This document shows, piece by piece, positions 7,640 through 11,502 of a stretch of DNA of 11,502 bases (positions within the stretch are counted from its first letter, which is position 1; each line of letters opens with the position of its first letter). The notes below the pieces were generated by a model. It did not search any database and was not told the origin of the DNA. It saw only the letters and a list, made by a program, of their open reading frames with translations. The DNA is taken from assembly GCA_964453155.1 (NCBI GenBank), contig CAYVQU010000164.1:1-11502 (forward strand), in the 5' to 3' direction. Origin of the DNA: CAYVQU01 sp964453155 (GTDB lineage: Bacteria; Chloroflexota; Anaerolineae; Anaerolineales; UBA11858). The position numbers and the translations under genes are program-made.

Positions 7640-8424
7640 ATCGCATTCAAATGTCGTCTGGCAAACCCATTTCAATACCCAATCTAAAATTGTCAAAGGA
7701 TCTTCGCTTGTTGGTGTTGGGTCCCCACCCCGATGATTTTGATGTTGTCGGAGTGACTCTGCGATATTTTATGGAACGAGGCAACCCCATCTTTGTCGGG
7801 GTGGCCACTTCTGGGGCCAGTGGGGTTGAAGATTCTTTTTGTTCACCGCCCACCTGGGATCTGAAAACTTTTCTTCGGGAACGAGAACAAATCGCAAGTT
7901 GCCAATATTTTGGGCTTCCAGAAAAGAATTTGACCTTCTTGCGCCTGGAAGAAGACGCTGACGGCCATCCCATAAAAAACACCGCGAATCGCACCCAATT
8001 ACAAACCTATTTCCATCAGATTCAACCTGAAATTGTGTTCCTCCCCTATGGGAATGACACCAATCCCGGTCATCAACGAATTTACGATATGTTTTCCGAA
8101 ATTACCTCCCAGGTTGAATATCCTTTGGTCGCATTTTTAAATCGTGACCCCAAAACCATCGCGCTGCGACATGATGTCTATATGGGCTATGATGAAACCG
8201 TCGCAAAATGGAAAAGTGAATTGTTGAGATTTCATAAGTCACAGCAACAGCGCAACTTGAATCACCGCAGTTATGGATTTGATGAGCGTATTCTTCAGAT
8301 GGACATGGAAAATGCCTACTTATGTTCATTGGATTTGCCATATGCGGAGTTATTTGAAGTGGAATTCTTTGGAAGTGATAGTCCGGATGATTTTCTTGAC
8401 CGAACAGCAAGAGACGAGGTTTAA
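7633..8424 (+). CDS. PIG-L (LmbE-like) family zinc-dependent deacetylase
   Basis: PIG-L/LmbE proteins remove N-acetyl groups from GlcNAc-type sugars or conjugates (for example MshB, BshB, GlcNAc-PI deacetylase). The 263-residue protein carries the core zinc/catalytic motif as H32-P-D34-D35 in LGPHPDDFD. NDTNPGHQRIYD supplies H147 as the expected third zinc ligand. LLRFHKSQ (198-204) matches the conserved late segment with a catalytic-site His. It has no signal peptide, so it acts in the cytoplasm. The overlap of 7 nt with the sulfatase upstream and the direct abutment with the oxidoreductase gene downstream (TAA then GTG) imply joint translation. Likely role: deacetylating an amino sugar around the time it is desulfated. 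The exact substrate cannot be read from sequence. Mycothiol or bacillithiol synthesis is unlikely given the neighbours. Confidence 0.87.
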   Translation: MVNRIQMSSGKPISIPNLKLSKDLRLLVLGPHPDDFDVVGVTLRYFMERGNPIFVGVATSGASGVEDSFCSPPTWDLKTFLREREQIASCQYFGLPEKNLTFLRLEEDADGHPIKNTANRTQLQTYFHQIQPEIVFLPYGNDTNPGHQRIYDMFSEITSQVEYPLVAFLNRDPKTIALRHDVYMGYDETVAKWKSELLRFHKSQQQRNLNHRSYGFDERILQMDMENAYLCSLDLPYAELFEVEFFGSDSPDDFLDRTARDEV

Positions 8425-9413
8425 GTGATAAAGGTTGGCATTATTGGGGCAGGCGTCTTTGGGAGGCAGCATGCAGTCGCAATCGCGGCACAGCCTAATG
8501 CAGAAGTCGTTGCAGCCTCCAGGACTAATCAAAAGGCTTTAGATGAGTTTACAAAAGAGTTTGGTGGGCAAGGTTACACCGATTACCGTGATTTGCTGGC
8601 AAACCCTGAAGTGGATGCTGTTCTGGTTGCTACGCCCCATCATCTGCATACTAACATTGTGATCGCTGCTGCCCAGGCTGGGAAACACATCCTGCTTGAG
8701 AAGCCGATGGCGCCTTCTTTGGTAGAGTGTGATCAAATAGTATCTGATACCAGGGAAACGGGTGTCAAGTTCATGGTGGGGCATAATAATCACTTTATCC
8801 CGGCTTATATCAGGGCCAAAGAAATCTTAGCTTCTGGCGAGATTGGTGAAATTGTGTTTGGGAGCAGCACCATGTCTAAACGCTGGATCAACCCCAACCG
8901 CCGCGAATGGCACCTGGATCGGCGTTATGGCGGGGGGATGTGGTTGACCATTGGGGTTCATGCGGTCGATAGACTGACCTGGTTGATGGATCGTCCTGTC
9001 GAAAGCGTGAGCGCCCATCTAGACACCCGTTTCCACGACCAAAATGCCGATGATGTTGGGGTGGCCTTCATGCGCTACGCGAGTGGCACTATTGGGACTG
9101 TAATCAGCGCTGGATTTCAAACCGGAGTGATGGATTTTCCACCAAATTGACCGGCACCAAGGGGATGTTGAAGATTGTAGATGACACCCAGGTCTATATC
9201 GGTCGAGATGAGCACTGGCAACAAATTAATGAAACGGATAGCAGCGATTGGATGGCGGCATCTTTGGTCAACGAGTGGTGTGCTTTCTTATCTGCCATTG
9301 AAAACGACACGGAGTCACCGATTACCGGAGAGTTTGCACGCCATATAATGGCGATCATCTTTGCCGCGGAGGAGTCATCACGGTTAAAACGTGATGTTCA
9401 AATTATGCTATGA
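8425..9413 (+). pseudogene. Gfo/Idh/MocA-family NAD(P)-dependent sugar oxidoreductase, split by a single-base frameshift
   Basis: Joining the two frames gives about 329 residues, the normal family length. The first frame (8425-9150, 241 residues, GTG start abutting the PIG-L stop codon) has the Rossmann motif GIIGAGVFGRQHA, the catalytic EKP (E92-K93-P94) and GGGMWLTIGVHAVD with H179 and D182. It then stops at 9148-9150 just after VMDF. The -1 frame continues STKLTGTKGMLKI without a gap and ends in RLKRDVQIML at 9413. One extra T in the TTTT run at 9135-9138 would restore the gene. Family members oxidise or epimerise sugars through a keto intermediate, using bound NAD(P). The intact, family-like C-terminal part suggests a recent mutation or an assembly indel. 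The last four bases (ATGA) overlap the next sulfatase. Confidence 0.85.
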
Positions 9414-10999
9414 ACGACCAAAAGCAACCCAATTTCCTGATTTTCATTACCGATCAGTTTAATCCTAACTGCCTGGGGTACGCTGGTCACCCCTTGGTCC
9501 GTACCCCAAACCTGGACCGCTTGGCTGCTAGCGGGATGACCTTTAACCGCATGTACACGACCCAGCCGCTGTGCATGCCGGCCCGGGCTACGATGTTCAC
9601 CGGACTGACTCCGCGCGGGCATCGCGTACGCATGAACGGCATTCCCCTCGACCACAGTATTCCCACCTTCACAGAAGCACTCCGTCAGGCTGGTTATGAT
9701 ACCCATTGTGTGGGCAAAATTCACCTGCACACCTCAGCCCCACCAAACGGTGTGCCTCTGGATGAAGTCAATCCTGCCAAATTCCCTGAATGCCGCCCCT
9801 TGTGGCTGAATGGCACGATCACCGATTTGCCACTTCCCTTCTATGGCCTGGAGAGCGTCGATTACGCTAATGGGCATGGGCATAACTCCTATGGGCATTA
9901 TGTGCAGTGGTTGGAGCGAGAACACCCTGAAAGTGCCAAATTATTTCATGAGCAAACCCCGCTAGAGCCACCCAGCGAAGCTTTCAATTTATTCAATCGT
10001 AGTTCATACAAATGGGCCTTACCAGCAGAGCATCATCCCATGACTTGGATCGCAGATCGGAGTATTGACTTTCTGGATGCGGCCGGTAAGGCCCAGCAAT
10101 CAGGACAAGGGAATCCGTTTATGCTAATGACTAGTATCCAGGAGCCCCACTCACCATTCGCGCCGCCTGCGCCCTACTGCTACCGATATGATCCTAAAGA
10201 TGTACCTTCTACTCTGGGGCAACCCAATGAATACGATGCTTTACCTCCCCATTTTCGACAGATGTACGAAACCCCTATTCGAACTAGCGGTAATCATAGC
10301 CAGTCAATGAGCGCGACGACCCCACATTACGCAGAATGTGCCGCGCATTATTTTGCGTTGATAGAGATGCTGGATGATCAGGTCGGGCGAGTGATGTCGG
10401 CGTTGCACGCAAATGACTTGGAAGAAAATACTGTCGTGATGTTTCTAGCAGATCACGGCGAAGCATTGGGAGATCATGGCATGTGGGGTAAAGGACCTTA
10501 TCATTATGATAGTGTGATCCGCTTGCCTTTCCTGGTAAGTTGGCCTGCAAAAATCAAGCCTGACACTGTTCATAATGGCGTTGTCAGCCTTTTAGATTTT
10601 GCTCCCACTATCTTGGATATCGCGGATGTTCCCATTCCAGAGGGCGATATTCCCGCTAAACCGGAGGCCTCGGGCGCATCATCTGCCTGGCCCGGCAGAA
10701 GTCTCTTTCCTGTATTAGTGGGTGAAGATACAGATCCTAACTCATCTGCATTGGTGGAAATGGACGAAGATTACCTGGGCTTCAAGATGCGCACATTGGT
10801 TACACAGCGCTATCGTATGACAGTCTACTCTGGGCAGAATTATGGTGAATTGTTTGATTTGCAGGCCGATCCTCGCGAAGAGTGCAACCTATGGGATGAT
10901 GCTGCCCACCAATCTATAAGAGAAGAATTAAAAATGCAGCTGCTTAATAAGATCATTGAAACGGATATATCTCTGCCCCGCCAGCTATCGCGGGCATAA
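9410..10999 (+). CDS. Type I sulfatase, CMPAR class (choline-sulfatase/phosphonate monoesterase-like branch)
   Basis: This is a second, unrelated-subfamily sulfatase of 529 residues. The formylglycine motif is C55-M-P-A-R59 in LCMPARATMFTG, which fits C-x-P-S/A-R. Metal-site residues are D15-Q16 in FITDQF and D348-H349-G in LADHGEALGDHG. K361 in GMWGKGPYHYDSVIRLPF is the conserved active-site lysine, and GKIHLH supplies another Lys/His pair. D-Q rather than D-D at the first site, and the GDHGMWGK wording, point to the broad choline-sulfatase/phosphonate monoester hydrolase branch, so a sulfate or phosphonate/phosphate diester substrate is possible. No signal peptide is present. It begins with ATGA overlapping the oxidoreductase stop codon. 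It is the last intact gene; no terminator hairpin is visible after it. Confidence 0.92.
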   Translation: MNDQKQPNFLIFITDQFNPNCLGYAGHPLVRTPNLDRLAASGMTFNRMYTTQPLCMPARATMFTGLTPRGHRVRMNGIPLDHSIPTFTEALRQAGYDTHCVGKIHLHTSAPPNGVPLDEVNPAKFPECRPLWLNGTITDLPLPFYGLESVDYANGHGHNSYGHYVQWLEREHPESAKLFHEQTPLEPPSEAFNLFNRSSYKWALPAEHHPMTWIADRSIDFLDAAGKAQQSGQGNPFMLMTSIQEPHSPFAPPAPYCYRYDPKDVPSTLGQPNEYDALPPHFRQMYETPIRTSGNHSQSMSATTPHYAECAAHYFALIEMLDDQVGRVMSALHANDLEENTVVMFLADHGEALGDHGMWGKGPYHYDSVIRLPFLVSWPAKIKPDTVHNGVVSLLDFAPTILDIADVPIPEGDIPAKPEASGASSAWPGRSLFPVLVGEDTDPNSSALVEMDEDYLGFKMRTLVTQRYRMTVYSGQNYGELFDLQADPREECNLWDDAAHQSIREELKMQLLNKIIETDISLPRQLSRA

Positions 11000-11043
11000 C
11001 CACAATACTGATCTAATGATTTCTATCAATAAACTATTATTTC

Positions 11044-11502
11044 ATTTCAGAGCGTAATCCATATAAGGCGATGATCCATGCTGCTGCGGAAAAACTTCAA
11101 ATTCCAATTACTTTGATTGCAATGGTTTAGCAGGAGATGGTTTGGCTGGTATTTTCGTTGGGGACCTCCTGAATACATGGGAAAGCGCCGCTGACTTATC
11201 ATCCCAACAACATAATAAATGGGTTGAAAGACCCTATCACCGTGTACTTTCTTGTGCACCTCCAATGTATGATGAACTCTGGACTGGGGGTAAAGCAATG
11301 CATAAACTCGAGCCAGTGGTAACAGTTGGCCGGGAGTTAATTATCTACGCACCGCATTTGAAAGTGGTGAGTCATGTTCATGGTAAGTATTTATTTGAAC
11401 CTGATGATGATAACCGTGTTACCTGCCCACTAGCCTTCACAAGATATTCTAGGAGGTGTGCAAAAATAAGATCCCATTTTTGAAATGGTCTGGAAGAATC
11501 GG
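11044..11502 (+). pseudogene. Decayed LarA/DUF2088 (nickel-dependent lactate racemase-like) gene remnant
   Basis: Three pieces in changing frames match the C-terminal half of LarA-like proteins in the right order. Piece one (11053-about 11127, frame 1) reads RNPYKAMIHAAAEKLQIPI and hits a stop at 11128. Piece two (about 11121-11469, frame 0) has GLAGIFVGD, then PPMYDELWTGGKAMHKLEPV, then ELIIYAPHLKVVSHVHGK. Piece three (11470 to window end, frame 1) reads DPIFEMVWKNR. The roughly 200-250 N-terminal residues with the nickel-pincer cofactor ligands are absent, and the stretch after HGK is shorter than in intact relatives, implying an internal deletion. No start codon or ribosome site fits. LarA-type enzymes racemise or epimerise 2-hydroxyacids; this copy cannot. 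It may continue past the window. The span 11000-11043 holds nothing I recognise. Confidence 0.65.

Noticed and set aside
9130..9150. Programmed -1 ribosomal frameshift in the oxidoreductase gene
   Set aside because: The site GGATTTTCC lacks a standard X-XXY-YYZ slippery heptamer in frame, and no downstream stem-loop stands out. A missing T is simpler.
11142..11483. Intact small 113-residue protein
   Set aside because: It is an internal piece of a LarA-like protein with no real start codon context. Homologous segments continue in another frame on both sides.

Overview
The window is a bacterial carbohydrate-catabolism region with every gene on the + strand. It suggests an uncultured, probably anaerobic, environmental bacterium. 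Base composition is moderate (roughly half G+C by eye), TTG and GTG starts are common, and genes are packed tightly or overlap. UroD-like proteins, cytoplasmic sulfatases, a Gfo/Idh/MocA oxidoreductase and a short dispersed-repeat block together recall Chloroflexota (Anaerolineae) or the Planctomycetes/Lentisphaerae type. No taxonomic marker gene is present, so this placement is weak.

Layout. Positions 1-2519 hold an amino-sugar/sialic-acid block: the 3' end of nagA, a double-SIS-domain aminosugar-phosphate deaminase/isomerase, and an N-acetylneuraminate-lyase-type aldolase. Positions 2520-2757 are non-coding and hold a G/C palindrome and a repeat-like block with inverted repeats. Positions 2758-9413 hold an AGE-family N-acylglucosamine 2-epimerase, two tandem UroD-superfamily proteins, a CSPSR-type sulfatase, a PIG-L family deacetylase, and a Gfo/Idh/MocA oxidoreductase broken by one frameshift. 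Positions 9410-10999 hold a second sulfatase of a different subfamily (CMPAR). Positions 11000-11502 hold a decayed remnant of a LarA/DUF2088 (lactate racemase-like) gene lying in at least two reading frames.

How the genes fit together (inference). The lyase would cleave sialic acid to ManNAc and pyruvate. The AGE epimerase would convert ManNAc to GlcNAc. After phosphorylation by a kinase not seen here, NagA and the SIS protein would deacetylate and deaminate GlcNAc-6-P to fructose-6-P. Two sulfatases and a PIG-L deacetylase, none with a visible signal peptide, suggest that sulfated and N-acetylated sugars are imported and stripped in the cytoplasm. The two UroD-like proteins lack both the HemE signature and the His-x-Cys zinc motif of MtaA-type methyltransferases, and share an SDG and a DHSVP motif instead. 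They are the least explained part of the cluster. No transporter, glycosidase, regulator, kinase or sulfatase-maturation enzyme lies in the window.
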